From: Acidobacteriota bacterium
GTDB lineage: Bacteria > Acidobacteriota > Terriglobia > Acidiferrales > UBA7541
Assembly (NCBI GenBank): GCA_003225315.1
Contig: QHZD01000045.1
Location: forward strand, 1-64,000
Length of the DNA stretch: 64,000 nucleotides
Direction of reading: 5' to 3'
Position 1 is the stretch's first letter; every line of letters starts with the position of its first letter. The position numbers were made by a program, and so were the translations under genes. The notes under the pieces were generated by a model, which was not told the DNA's origin, did no database searches, and saw only the letters and a program-made list of their open reading frames with translations. Positions 1-8,600 of the stretch are shown here, in pieces.

Positions 1-44
1 TGTACTTTCATCGCCCGCTCCATGGCGACCCCGGTGTAAACCAT
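1..44 (-). CDS. IS transposase, N-terminal fragment (cut by window edge)
   Basis: The visible 14 codons read MVYTGVAMERAMKV and run off the left edge. The MERAMKV start resembles the N-terminus of helix-turn-helix/integrase-core transposases in the ISNCY or IS481-like group, recalled from memory and not searched. A second ATG at 23 is an alternative start. A GGGAGG stretch lies 13-18 bases before the first ATG. It reads out of the IS end at 91-140. Whether the rest of the gene is intact cannot be seen. Confidence 0.5.
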   Translation of the reverse strand, partial: MVYTGVAMERAMKV

Positions 45-90
45 CCCGGCAACCTCCCGGAATGCGGTCTACACCCAGCCGCCTCTCAAA

Positions 91-135
91 AGCGGACATT
101 TCACATGCTAATCAAGCGGACATATCATGTGCTAA
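91..135. repeat. Two direct terminal repeats of the IS
   Basis: Bases 91-111 and 115-135 both start AGCGGACAT, have CA at the same position and end TGCTAA, with four differences and a 3-base spacer. They lie between the transposase start and the outer IS boundary, as expected for transposase-binding repeats. Confidence 0.65.
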
Positions 136-157
136 CGACAGTTTCGGTTAATTCCTC

Positions 158-186
158 TTGACGAGCCCTCTTGCCTCTGGTACAGT
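158..186 (+). promoter_or_regulatory. Possible sigma70-type promoter
   Basis: TTGACG (158-163), a 17-base spacer and TACAGT (181-186). It points into the palindromic repeat at 278-404 and no plus-strand gene follows, so it may be a chance match or transcribe the repeat. Confidence 0.2.
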
Positions 187-277
187 AACTTCTGGGTACA
201 ATTGCAGCTAGTTCCTGTTCTCTCCTGTGCCCATCTATCCCTTCGCAACACACGAAAAGTGCGCTATTTCAGGCAAT

Positions 278-404
278 ATAAGTTCTTTAGATGCAACACT
301 TATGGAATCCCCTCGTATGTATTGCAGATAAAGGACTTACGCAATAGCTAAGTCTTTTAGATGCAACATTTACGAAAACCAGGGGGTGGGGGCGCTTACA
401 AGAT
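278..404 (-). repeat. Palindromic dispersed repeat, copy 1
   Basis: On the minus strand the unit has a C-rich lead (CCCCCACCCCC), a hairpin of two 25-base arms at 314-374 whose ends read GTAAATGTTGCATCTA and TAAGTCCTTT, and a trailing half-copy at 278-304 (AAGTGTTGCATCTAAAG). The same order recurs on the plus strand at 58369-58475, so this is a mobile or amplified intergenic repeat and not a one-off hairpin. No open reading frame of its own is convincing. Confidence 0.7.
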
Positions 405-444
405 TACGAGACTTGGACCTGGGGCAAGAAGTTGCCGAACCAGT

Positions 445-468
445 GGGACAGGCATTCTTGCCTGTCTC
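445..468. repeat. Short perfect hairpin
   Basis: GACAGGCA, loop TTCT, TGCCTGTC at 447-466, extendable by one GU and one GC pair. It sits about 110 bases downstream of the ClC gene end (minus strand) without a following T-run, so it looks like a repeat-family palindrome and not a classical terminator. The remainder of 141-575 holds nothing else I recognise. Confidence 0.45.
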
Positions 469-575
469 TTGTGAAGAGTGGCTTCCCAGTAGAATCAATA
501 GTCTATGAGTTGCCCATTCTGTAAGCCCTTTGTTTTTATATTCATCCATGTAATGGGGGGTACCCCCGGATCCCG

Positions 576-2438
576 CTAGGATTGCGTTCCCGCCTGATCT
601 TTCACTTCACCGCCTGGCAGGAAAAATCTGAAACTCAAAACTTGTTCGCGACGGCGCTCTTCTTCGAGGTGTCTTGCACGCGCTTTCAGCAGATCAGTCA
701 ACGAAATAAGCCCGAGGAATTTTCGAGAGGAGGGTTCCACCACCGGCATCCGCGTAATCCCCTTCTCCGCCATGCGATATACTACGGCGCGCAACGGTTC
801 ATTCGGGAATGCTTCCACTGCTTCTTTGCGCACCAGTTCGCCGAGCGTCCGCCGCTGGACGGCTTCGCCTTCCTGCTCGATGCGCTGAACAATGTCACCG
901 CGCGTCAGCACGCCGATAAACCGGCCATCCGCGCTTACCACCGGCAGCAACCGCTGGCTTTGGTGGCGTCTGGCATGGAGCGAGTGCTGGAACTCTCCGA
1001 GCGCTCGCGCCGCCGGCAACACCACGATATTCGACCGCATGACTTCACGCACAAACAGGATCTCGAGAGGATCGACCGCATATTCACGGCTCAAGTGGTA
1101 GCCGCGCCTGGCGACCTTTTCCGTCAAGATCGACCGTTTGAGCGTCAACACGGTGAACGCGTGCGCGATCACGCTTCCCACGAGCAGCGGCAAGAACACG
1201 TTGGCGTCGTGCGTCAGCTCAAACGCGAAAACGATGCTCGTAAACGGCGAACGCATCGTGCCGCCGAGAATCGCGCCCATGCTGATCAGTGGCCAGAAGC
1301 CCGCGCCTTCGTTGGGCAAAAACATGGCTTCGAGGCCGCCGAGTGCTCCGCCCATCATCAGCAGCGGCGCCAGTACGCCGCCCGATGTGCCCGAGCCGAG
1401 TGACACCGCCCAGATGAACCATTTGACCAGCAAAACGCCAAGAATCACTTTGGTCGTTACGCTTCCCTGGAGCAGCGCGCCTATGGTGTCGTAACCGACT
1501 CCAAGAGCCTGCGGAAAAATCAAGCCTCCCAATCCGATCGCCAGTCCGCCAATTGCCGGCCACCAAATCCAGTGAATCGGCAACTTTTGAAACGCATCCT
1601 CGGCCGCATACACGGAAAGCGTAGGCAAAGCTGAGAGCACTCCCGCAAGAAGTCCAACCAGCGCGCAGCCAAGCAGACCTTTTGGTCCGATGAAAAGCGG
1701 ATGAGCCGGCACCGGAAACAGTGGCTCAAAACCAAGCAAGTATCGCCGCACCACGGCGGCTACGGCGCTGGCCAGCGCCACCGGAATCAGGCTTCGCGGC
1801 TTCCACTCGAAGAGCAACAATTCGACAGCCAGCAAGACGGCCGCGACTGGCGAAGCAAACGTCGCGGACATTCCTCCTGCAGCGCCGGCCACCAGCAGCG
1901 TTTTGCGCTCGGCGCTTGTAAGGTGAAAGAGTTGCGCGATCATCGAGCCGAAGGCCCCGCCCGTCATGATGATCGGACCTTCCGCGCCGAACGGTCCGCC
2001 CGAGCCGATGGAGATCGCCGAAGAAATTGGTTTGAGGAGCGCAACCTTCGGCTCCACGCGGCTGCCGTTGATCAGAATCGCCTCGATGGCCTCCGGTATC
2101 CCGTGGCCGCGAATGCGTTCCGAACCGTATCGCGCCATGACTCCAATGATCAAAGCTCCGGCAATGGGGACGAGAATGCTGTACACACCGAGATGATTGC
2201 CCACCGGCGAAACCATCGCGCTGCCCCACCTGCCGAAGTAAAACAGGTTCGTGAACAACCCAATCAAACGCAACAGGGCCAGTGCGACGAACGCGCACAG
2301 CGCGCCGATGCCCATTGCCAGCGCGGATATCGAAATCGTCCGCGAAGTTGTCGAGAAATCGCCCAGCTCCTCATGGCGACCTCTGTTTCGTGTTTTTCCA
2401 GTGTTGCTTTGCGAATCTATCGCGCTGACGCTGGCCAA
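576..2438 (-). CDS. ClC-family chloride channel/transporter with CBS pair
   Basis: An inner-membrane chloride channel or H+/Cl- exchanger. About ten hydrophobic segments span residues 35-440. The ClC signature stretches are present: GHGIPE (about 111-116), GSGGPFGAEGP (about 145-155) with the gating glutamate, and GSGTSGGVLAP (about 345-355). The arginine usual in GREGP is an alanine. Two CBS domains follow (about 460-590), normally nucleotide-sensing. Length (620) fits CBS-containing bacterial ClCs. The start is a TTG at 2438, preceded by AGGGGA. It lies 30 bases downstream of a MarR gene, so the two are probably co-transcribed and controlled by the dyad at 2921-2939. Confidence 0.93.
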   Translation of the reverse strand: MASVSAIDSQSNTGKTRNRGRHEELGDFSTTSRTISISALAMGIGALCAFVALALLRLIGLFTNLFYFGRWGSAMVSPVGNHLGVYSILVPIAGALIIGVMARYGSERIRGHGIPEAIEAILINGSRVEPKVALLKPISSAISIGSGGPFGAEGPIIMTGGAFGSMIAQLFHLTSAERKTLLVAGAAGGMSATFASPVAAVLLAVELLLFEWKPRSLIPVALASAVAAVVRRYLLGFEPLFPVPAHPLFIGPKGLLGCALVGLLAGVLSALPTLSVYAAEDAFQKLPIHWIWWPAIGGLAIGLGGLIFPQALGVGYDTIGALLQGSVTTKVILGVLLVKWFIWAVSLGSGTSGGVLAPLLMMGGALGGLEAMFLPNEGAGFWPLISMGAILGGTMRSPFTSIVFAFELTHDANVFLPLLVGSVIAHAFTVLTLKRSILTEKVARRGYHLSREYAVDPLEILFVREVMRSNIVVLPAARALGEFQHSLHARRHQSQRLLPVVSADGRFIGVLTRGDIVQRIEQEGEAVQRRTLGELVRKEAVEAFPNEPLRAVVYRMAEKGITRMPVVEPSSRKFLGLISLTDLLKARARHLEEERRREQVLSFRFFLPGGEVKDQAGTQS

Positions 2439-2468
2439 TTGGTATCCCCTATCCTCTCTCGTGTGAAT

Positions 2469-2912
2469 TCACGGTTTCTTCCTGAGCTTGAAAGCATCGC
2501 CATTTTCCAGCAGTGCGCTAATAGCCTTCACCAGCGCGGCTCCGCTGGCGCGCAACTCGCCGATGCGGTCTCGCGCTACCTGTTCGAGCAGCTTTTCGCC
2601 GCGCGGGAGCAGCGTCACCAGGACGCGTCTGCGGTCATCCCGGCTGCGGCTTCGGCGCACGTAACCATGAGCTTCTAATCGATCAATTAGCTCAACGGCG
2701 CTGTGATGCTTTAGCGCCAGGCGGTCCGCCAGCGTGCGGATGGTCGCTTCCACGCCTCCGGGAAGCCCGCGAAGCGCCAGCAAGAGCAGATACTGCTGCG
2801 GCTCAAGGCCGGCAGTGCGCGCCACGGCGTCCCCGTCCCGGACAAACTTGCGAATGCGGTGGCGTAGCTCGGCAAGCGCCTGGTATTCCGCGGTGGTGAT
2901 TTCTTTCGCCAT
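2469..2912 (-). CDS. MarR-family transcriptional regulator
   Basis: A small winged-helix dimer that probably represses its own operon and the ClC gene behind it. I chose the ATG at 2912 (147 aa, MAKEITTAEYQ). The longer frame to 2948 would be translated through the operator dyad. The helix-turn-helix region reads TIRTLADRLALKHHSAVELI (about 57-76) and is followed by the MarR wing with RSRSRDDRRRVLVTLLPRGE. No good ribosome-binding site is seen, so translation may be leaderless or start elsewhere. The ligand is unknown. Confidence 0.88.
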   Translation of the reverse strand: MAKEITTAEYQALAELRHRIRKFVRDGDAVARTAGLEPQQYLLLLALRGLPGGVEATIRTLADRLALKHHSAVELIDRLEAHGYVRRSRSRDDRRRVLVTLLPRGEKLLEQVARDRIGELRASGAALVKAISALLENGDAFKLRKKP

Positions 2913-2915
2913 GAA

Positions 2916-2945
2916 ACAACTATATCGCAATGCGATATATGTTGT
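2916..2945. promoter_or_regulatory. Candidate MarR operator
   Basis: TATATCGCA, a central A, TGCGATATA: a perfect 9-base dyad at 2921-2939, flanked by ACAAC on the left and GTTGT on the right. It lies 9 bases before the MarR start codon, the usual place for autorepression by this family. Confidence 0.7.
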
Positions 2946-2978
2946 CACTTCTGCGGAGCCCGGCCCCCCCGCAAATCT

Positions 2979-3034
2979 GTCATTTCAACCGGAGGGACGG
3001 CGGTTTCTGCCGTCCCGGAGCGGAGAAATCTCTC
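2979..3034 (+). repeat. TGTCATTTC-type intergenic repeat with hairpin
   Basis: Starts TGTCATTTCAACCGGAG and ends GGAGCGGAGAAATCTCT, enclosing a perfect 8-base stem (2994-3001 with 3009-3016, GGGACGGC/GCCGTCCC). It resembles the widespread TGTCATTCCGAGCG...GAATCT repeats of GC-rich genomes and lies between the GNAT stop and the MarR operator. Confidence 0.45.
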
Positions 3035-3054
3035 TTCAACTTCGAAATTCACGA

Positions 3055-3519
3055 TTACAGCGGTTTGCGAAAGGATTTTTGCGTTTTGTAATGCTCGTAG
3101 CCGTGGCGTTCGTAGAACTTGTGCGCGCGTTCGCGAAGTACGTTCGAGCGCACGGACATGCCCTTACAGCCATGCTTGCGCGCCCAATCTTCGGCGGCGG
3201 CCAGCAGCAACGCGCCTGTTCCCAGGCTGCGCTGGCCTTCCGCGACAACCAGGCCATTTACTTCCGCCCGGATTTCCGCTTCGAGAAGGGGCTGCTTGCT
3301 CACGTGCGTCCAGCCGATCACTCCATCTTCCGGCGAGTCCGCCACGAATACCGCGTGCTGCGAGGCAGGCTTGATTCCCGCCAGCCTCTTGCGCATCTCC
3401 GTCGCCGTCGCCGGATACCCCAGCTGGCCGGAAAGAATCGCGATCCGCGGCGCGTCGGCACTCTTGGCTCGCCGGATCTTCAGCTTCTTTTCTTTCCCGT
3501 TCGATGTCGTCAGTCTCAA
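3055..3519 (-). CDS. GNAT-family N-acetyltransferase
   Basis: A 154-residue acetyl-CoA-dependent acetyltransferase of unknown substrate. The acetyl-CoA loop region reads VAEGQRSLGTGALLLAAAED (about 91-110), followed by GCKGMSVRSN and the C-terminal AHKFYERHGYEHYKTQKSF typical of GNAT motif B. The TTG start at 3519 overlaps the stop of the preceding AlkD-like frame, which suggests translational coupling. The first 12 residues may not belong, because an internal CTG (LKIRRAKS) is closer to the domain start. Confidence 0.85.
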   Translation of the reverse strand: MRLTTSNGKEKKLKIRRAKSADAPRIAILSGQLGYPATATEMRKRLAGIKPASQHAVFVADSPEDGVIGWTHVSKQPLLEAEIRAEVNGLVVAEGQRSLGTGALLLAAAEDWARKHGCKGMSVRSNVLRERAHKFYERHGYEHYKTQKSFRKPL

Positions 3520-4212
3520 GTCGCCTTCCGCCGCAGCCGGGACTGCACCACGGCGCTCTTCAATTCACGCAGTGCATCCGCGGCGATCCACCGCGCCGCG
3601 CGCGTATTCTGGCTGCGGATTCTCTCCGCGGCGCGAATTGCTTCCCGGTTCAATGGGATATTTCTCTTGCCGATATTTCGCAGCGCCCAGTTCACCGCTT
3701 TCCTCACGAAGTTCCTCTCGTCGTGTGCTTCCCGCTCGATCACCCGCAGGAATTTCACAAAGCGCGCATTCGGAGAAACCTTATCCTTATAGCTGAGATA
3801 TGCAACCAGCGAAAAACTGGCGCGCTTAGCAAACTCTTCCTGGCGCCGGCTCCACGCCGCTACTTTGCTCCAGGCCGGCTTGGCATACGCATAGAGATAG
3901 CAGCAAGCCGCATCCACCACGTCCCACGAATCGAAATCCCGCGCCCAGAGCTCCATCTCCGCAGCAGTTACTTTCTCCGGCTCGCCAATCAACGTTGCCA
4001 GGATTCGCGCTTCATGAACGCCAGTGGCCCAAATCTCCTGTGCCAGCCGATGGTCTTTTCCGATTCGCTTTGCAAGCGTGTGCAGCACTGGAGCAGAAAT
4101 ACCCAAGCGACTTGGGGACGTTCACCCCAAAGTACGCCATCTTCGCGCGCACTTTCGGATTCGCGAGCTTCTTGAGTTCGCGCAAGATGGCCGCCTTAGT
4201 CCACCGCGCCAC
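3516..4212 (-). pseudogene. Frameshifted DNA alkylation repair protein (AlkD-like)
   Basis: AlkD-type HEAT-repeat glycosylases remove alkylated bases. The N-terminal part (GTG at 4212, ending AKMAYFGVNVPKSLG) and the C-terminal part (starting LGISAPVLHTLAKRIGKD) are in different frames. They join naturally at FGVNVPKSLGISAP if one base is dropped near 4104-4120, where C/G runs occur. The C-terminal part keeps ARDFDSWDVVDAACC, the family's characteristic WD region, and runs to a normal end at 3516. This is either a real inactivating frameshift or a base error in the assembly. It follows dtd and mutM, a repair-gene context. Confidence 0.75.
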
Positions 4213-4234
4213 ATTCCTTTGCGTGCTAGGCCGC

Positions 4235-4684
4235 CTAGAATGTCTTGGCGGAATCGAGGAGGATTGTGACCGGGCCTTCATTGACCAACTCCACGGACAT
4301 CATCGCCTGGAAAATTCCAGTTGCCACGGCGACACCGAGTTTGCGCAACGCTCCGCAAAATTCCTCGTAGAGGGCTTTGGCCAATTCCGGCGGCGCCGCA
4401 GCAATGAAACTCGGCCGCCGCTGCCCGCGCGCATCGCCATAAAGCGTGAACTGCGAGACGACCAAGGCGCTGCCTTTCACATCCAGCAGCGAGCGGTTCA
4501 TCTTACCCTGCTCGTCCTCGAAGATGCGCAGGTTCGCGCACTTCTCCGCGAGCGCTATGGCGACAGCCGAAGTATCTTCACGGCCGACGCCCAACAAAAT
4601 CATCAGGCCGGCGCCAATTTCCTCCGTCACCTTCTCATCCACTTTTACTCGGGCGCGGCTGACTCTCTGAAGAACCGCCCGCAT
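4235..4684 (-). CDS. dtd: D-aminoacyl-tRNA deacylase
   Basis: Hydrolyses D-amino acids (and mischarged glycine) from tRNA in the cytoplasm. The 149 residues match the family length and start with [15 protein letters not shown]. The catalytic-loop motif SQFTLYGD (about 78-85) is present, and the cross-subunit motif appears as NEGPVTILL, close to the canonical NxGPVT. The start overlaps the mutM stop by one base, so the two are almost certainly co-translated. Confidence 0.96.
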   Translation of the reverse strand: MRAVLQRVSRARVKVDEKVTEEIGAGLMILLGVGREDTSAVAIALAEKCANLRIFEDEQGKMNRSLLDVKGSALVVSQFTLYGDARGQRRPSFIAAAPPELAKALYEEFCGALRKLGVAVATGIFQAMMSVELVNEGPVTILLDSAKTF

Positions 4685-5640
4685 TAGGATTTGCCTATGT
4701 TTCTCGGCGATTTCCCTGCGCGCTCTGCGCCTCTGCGTTTAGCTTTTCTTCTGTTTTTCACAAGTAACGGCAGCGCAGCAAAACGGCGCGGTGAAGGCTG
4801 ACATCTTGGACAAAAATAGCTGCTTCGGCCCGCCACAATTGCGCGGCGGATCGCCGTTTTGCAGCGATAACACTTTTTCCCCTCGCGCCCGTACGCCCGA
4901 TGGTGCCGCTGATATTCTCCCGGCTCGCCCGCCGCGTCAAGAAAATCGGAAATCGATGACCCGCGCAGCAGAATCGCTTTCCGCAAAATGTCCTGCAACG
5001 CGCGGCGCAGAGTTTCCGCATCTTTCCTGCTCAACTTCGTTCCCAACCGCGCCGGATGGATCCTGGCCCGCCATAGGCTCTCATCGGCGTAAATATTTCC
5101 GACGCCACGCAGCACGCTTTGGTCCAGCAGCAGCGCCTTAATCCGCGCGCGCCGTTCGCAAATTCTGTTCGCGAATTCTTCCTTGCTTACTTCGAGTGGA
5201 TCGGCGCCGAATCCAGCCAGCTCTTCGGCAAGCGAAGTTTTCGTCAGGTAAGCGATGCGGCCAAAACGCCGGGCATCCGTGTAACGCAATTCGCGCCCGT
5301 CATCCAAGAGCAAACAAACGTGGGTGTGTTTTTCGAGTGGCTGTCCTGCGGGACTCGGCGCGATCTGCCCGGTCATTCCCAAATGCACAAGCAGCGACGC
5401 CGGCGCGGCGTCTCCATTTGTGGCAGCACGGGTTTCCTCGTTCACCGCCGACAGCCGCAGCAACATGAATTTGCCGTAACGCTCGACGGCCTCGATCTGA
5501 CGACCCGGCAAATGTTGTTCCAGCGCGGCAGGGTCGTCGATGAAGTCCGTCTTACCCAGCGTGACGGAAAGAATTCGCCGCCCGAGAATCGCTTGCCGCA
5601 ATCCTCGCGCTACCGTCTCGACTTCTGGAAGTTCCGGCAT
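4684..5640 (-). CDS. mutM: Formamidopyrimidine-DNA glycosylase (Fpg/MutM)
   Basis: Base-excision repair glycosylase/AP lyase for 8-oxoguanine and formamidopyrimidines. The N-terminus [15 protein letters not shown] supplies the catalytic Pro and Glu. The helix-two-turn-helix region contains [20 protein letters not shown], and a C-terminal zinc finger has CYRC followed by CPRC. About 37 extra basic residues after the finger are an extension not usual for the family (318 aa against about 270). It starts immediately after the tricorn-like peptidase stop and overlaps dtd. Confidence 0.96.
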   Translation of the reverse strand: MPELPEVETVARGLRQAILGRRILSVTLGKTDFIDDPAALEQHLPGRQIEAVERYGKFMLLRLSAVNEETRAATNGDAAPASLLVHLGMTGQIAPSPAGQPLEKHTHVCLLLDDGRELRYTDARRFGRIAYLTKTSLAEELAGFGADPLEVSKEEFANRICERRARIKALLLDQSVLRGVGNIYADESLWRARIHPARLGTKLSRKDAETLRRALQDILRKAILLRGSSISDFLDAAGEPGEYQRHHRAYGREGKKCYRCKTAIRRAIVAGRSSYFCPRCQPSPRRFAALPLLVKNRRKAKRRGAERAGKSPRNIGKS

Positions 5641-8600
5641 TTAGTCTTTGTGATAATTCGGATACGGCGGATGCTCCGGAATCACCACCGGGCTCTTCTT
5701 TAGCGCCTCCAGCGTGACTTCCACGGCCTTTTCCAGCTGCCGGTCATGCCCCGTGGCAACCGACGCCGGATCGTTTTCCACTTCAATATCCGGCGCGATT
5801 CCGCGGTTCTCCACTTCCCAGTCGCCTTTCAGGCCGTAGATGGCCACGCGTGGCGCCGTGACGTAACCGCTGTCCAGCAGCGGCGGATAGCCATAGATTC
5901 CCACTAGTCCGCCCCACGTGCGCGTGCCGACCAGCGGACCGATCTGGTCTTGTTTGAACATCCACGGCAGCGCGTCGCCACCTGATCCAGACATTTCGTT
6001 GATGATCATTGTTTTCGGCCCGTAGATTTGCGCGAGCGGCGAGCAGAACGCTTCACCTTCGCGCGAAATCGCGCAGTTCCGTAGCGGGCGCTTCAGCATG
6101 TCGACGATGTAATCCGCGACTTCGCCGCCATGGTTGTAGCGTTCGTCGATCACCGCGCCTTGCTTGCCGACTTGCGCAAAGTAGAAGCGGTTGAAGTTGA
6201 GGTAACCGCCGACAGCCGTGTCCGGAACGTGCACATACGCGAGCTTTCCTCCGCTCAGCTCGTCCACCCTCCGCCGGTTGTCTTCCTCCCAGGCGCGGTT
6301 GCGCAGAGGGAATTCACTTGGCAGCGGCACCACCGTGACCTCCCGCGCGTCTTTGCCGTCCGGGTTCGGACCAACCTTAATCTTGATTTGCTTCCCTGCC
6401 GTATTTTCAAAGAAGCTGTAAACCTCCGCTGGAGGCCGAACTTCGCGCCCTTCCACCCCGAGCAAATATTCGCCGGTCTTCACTTCCACGCCCGGTTGCG
6501 TGAGCGGGGCCCGGAGTTCAGGGTTCCAGTTCTCCCCATTGTAAATCCGCACAAAGCGGTAACGCCCGTTTTCGATTTTGTAGTCTGCGCCGAGCAAGCC
6601 GCCTTTCACTTCCCGCGGCTTGGGCACATCGCCACCACCCATGAACATGTGGCCGATGGTGATCTCCCCCAGCATTTCGTCGAAGAGGTAATTCAAATCG
6701 GCTCGTCCCGCCAGCCCCTTCAGGTAGGGAGCGTATTTCTTCTCCGCAGCATTGATGTCCAGTCCATGGTGATGCGGGTCGTAAAGGAAGTCGCGCTGGA
6801 TTCGCCAAACTTCGTGGTACATCTGGTTCCATTCGGCGCGCGGGTCAACGTAGACTTCCATCTCATCGAGCTTCAATGCGCCGTCGCCGGGCTTTGGCGC
6901 GGCGTCCGTTTTGGCGATGAACCATCCCTGCCCCTGCCGGTACAGCACTTTTTCGCCATTGGCAGAAACCGCGAATCCGTTGATCCCGCTGAGGAACGGC
7001 TCGGTCTTCCGTGTCGTCAAATCAAACTTTGAAACGGTCGCGGGAGTCTGCGGTTCGAACCGCGGCACATCGACGATCTCGGAGAGGAATAGCGTTCCAG
7101 CCTTGCCGACATCGAGGCCTACGTAATTCGCTGCTTTGATCGGCAGAGAGACGATTCGTTGCCCGATTCCATCCAAGTCGGTCGTGACTTTGACGGCCTC
7201 TTCTTTCTTCTCGCCTTCTTTACCCTTTTCGCCTTCCTTACTCTTGTCACCATCCTTCGCTTTATCCCCCGCTTTGTTCTTGTCGGCTTCTTTGCCTTTG
7301 TCTCCGCCTGCTGAATCCTTTTTTTCTTCAGCCGCTTTTTCTTCGTCGCTCTGCGGCTCCACTGGCGAGGGATCGCCCTTCTTGAGTACCGCCGCGTACA
7401 CGCTTCTGAGGACCGGATGCTGGAAGCTGGACAAATCCAGCCAACCTGCGGACAGGCCTACGTCCGTGCTCACTGCAAAGAACAGAGATTTTCCGGCCTT
7501 ATCGAACACCGGATATCGTGCGTCACTGATTCCGTCCGTGATTTGCGATTCTTTGCCGGTTTCCATCGAATACACGAAAACTGCCCTCAAGTGATTCGCA
7601 AGCAGCTTCGCGTACGTCAGCCATTTGCTGTCCGGCGACCATGTTTCGCTGAAACCGGACGTGGGATCATCGTAGCGGTCCGTCGTCACCTTAACGGGCG
7701 TGCCTTTTTCCACTTCGACGTACCACAGGTTCAGGCGCTTGTCGGTATACGCAATCTTCTTGCTGTCTGGCGACCACAACGGCCCGTAGAAATACGACGG
7801 AGGATTGCCTAGATTGATCTCTTTCACGGTCTTCGCGCCCGCTTGATCGGAGATGTGCAGAGCGTACTCGCCGGACTCGTCGGAAAAATAAGCGATCGAT
7901 TTCCCGTCCGGAGACCACGCGGGGTCGCGTTCGGCAACCGCGGGCGTCCGCGTCAAATTGCGAATGTCACCTTTTTCTCCCGGAACTGTAAGAATCTCGC
8001 CGCGGGCTTCGAACACGGCGCGCGCCCCAGTCGGAGATATCGCCGCGTTCTGAATCTTTTCGGCAACTTTCTCGTAGTGCGGTCGCGTGGCCGGCAGGTC
8101 ACCGGCAATTCGAATGCTTAACTTTTTCGATTTGCCGCTCGCTGGATCGAATAAATAAATTCCCCCAAATTGTTCGTAGACCAGCGTGTCCGGCCCTGCG
8201 GAAAGCGATTTAAAATCCAGCCCTTTGTTCTCGATCACCTGCTTGACGGTCTTGGTCCTCGTGTCATACGCGAAGAGCGCCACGGGCCCGGAACGGTCAG
8301 AAAGAAAATACACCGTGTCGCCGAACCATACCGGATGCTTGTCATTGGAATTCTCGCGCGGCACTTTTTCCAGCGCCAGGTCGCTCAAACGCACGATGTA
8401 GATAGGCGTCGTCTGTCCGCCGCGGTAGCGCTTCCAGGACGTTTGCCAGACTTCGTTTGGAACATACGCGATTCGCGTCCCGTCCGCCGAGAACCATGCA
8501 TCTTCGGAACGCCACATTGGAAAAACATCCGCGGGACCACCTTCGACGGGAACGCTGTAGAGCCTGTCAAAGTCCGCATAAGCTTCGCGCCCGGAGTGAA

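Larger units (their letters stand above)
1..140 (-). mobile_element. End of an insertion sequence
   Basis: Only one end of the element lies in the window; the rest is to the left. Read on the minus strand, the end begins TGTCGTTAGC at 140, carries two direct terminal repeats containing TGTCCGCTT, and is followed by the start of a transposase reading frame at 44. Terminal repeats with this spacing beside a transposase start are typical of DDE insertion sequences. The outer boundary near 140 is inferred from the repeats; no target duplication can be seen because the other end is missing. Confidence 0.6.

Noticed and set aside
1701-2678. Long plus-strand frame opposite the ClC gene
   Set aside because: Arg/Gln-rich shadow of the ClC and MarR coding strands; no domain.
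7040-7075. GCGGTTCGAACCGC palindrome resembling a tRNA T-arm
   Set aside because: It lies inside the tricorn-like coding sequence and is a plain palindrome without cloverleaf context.
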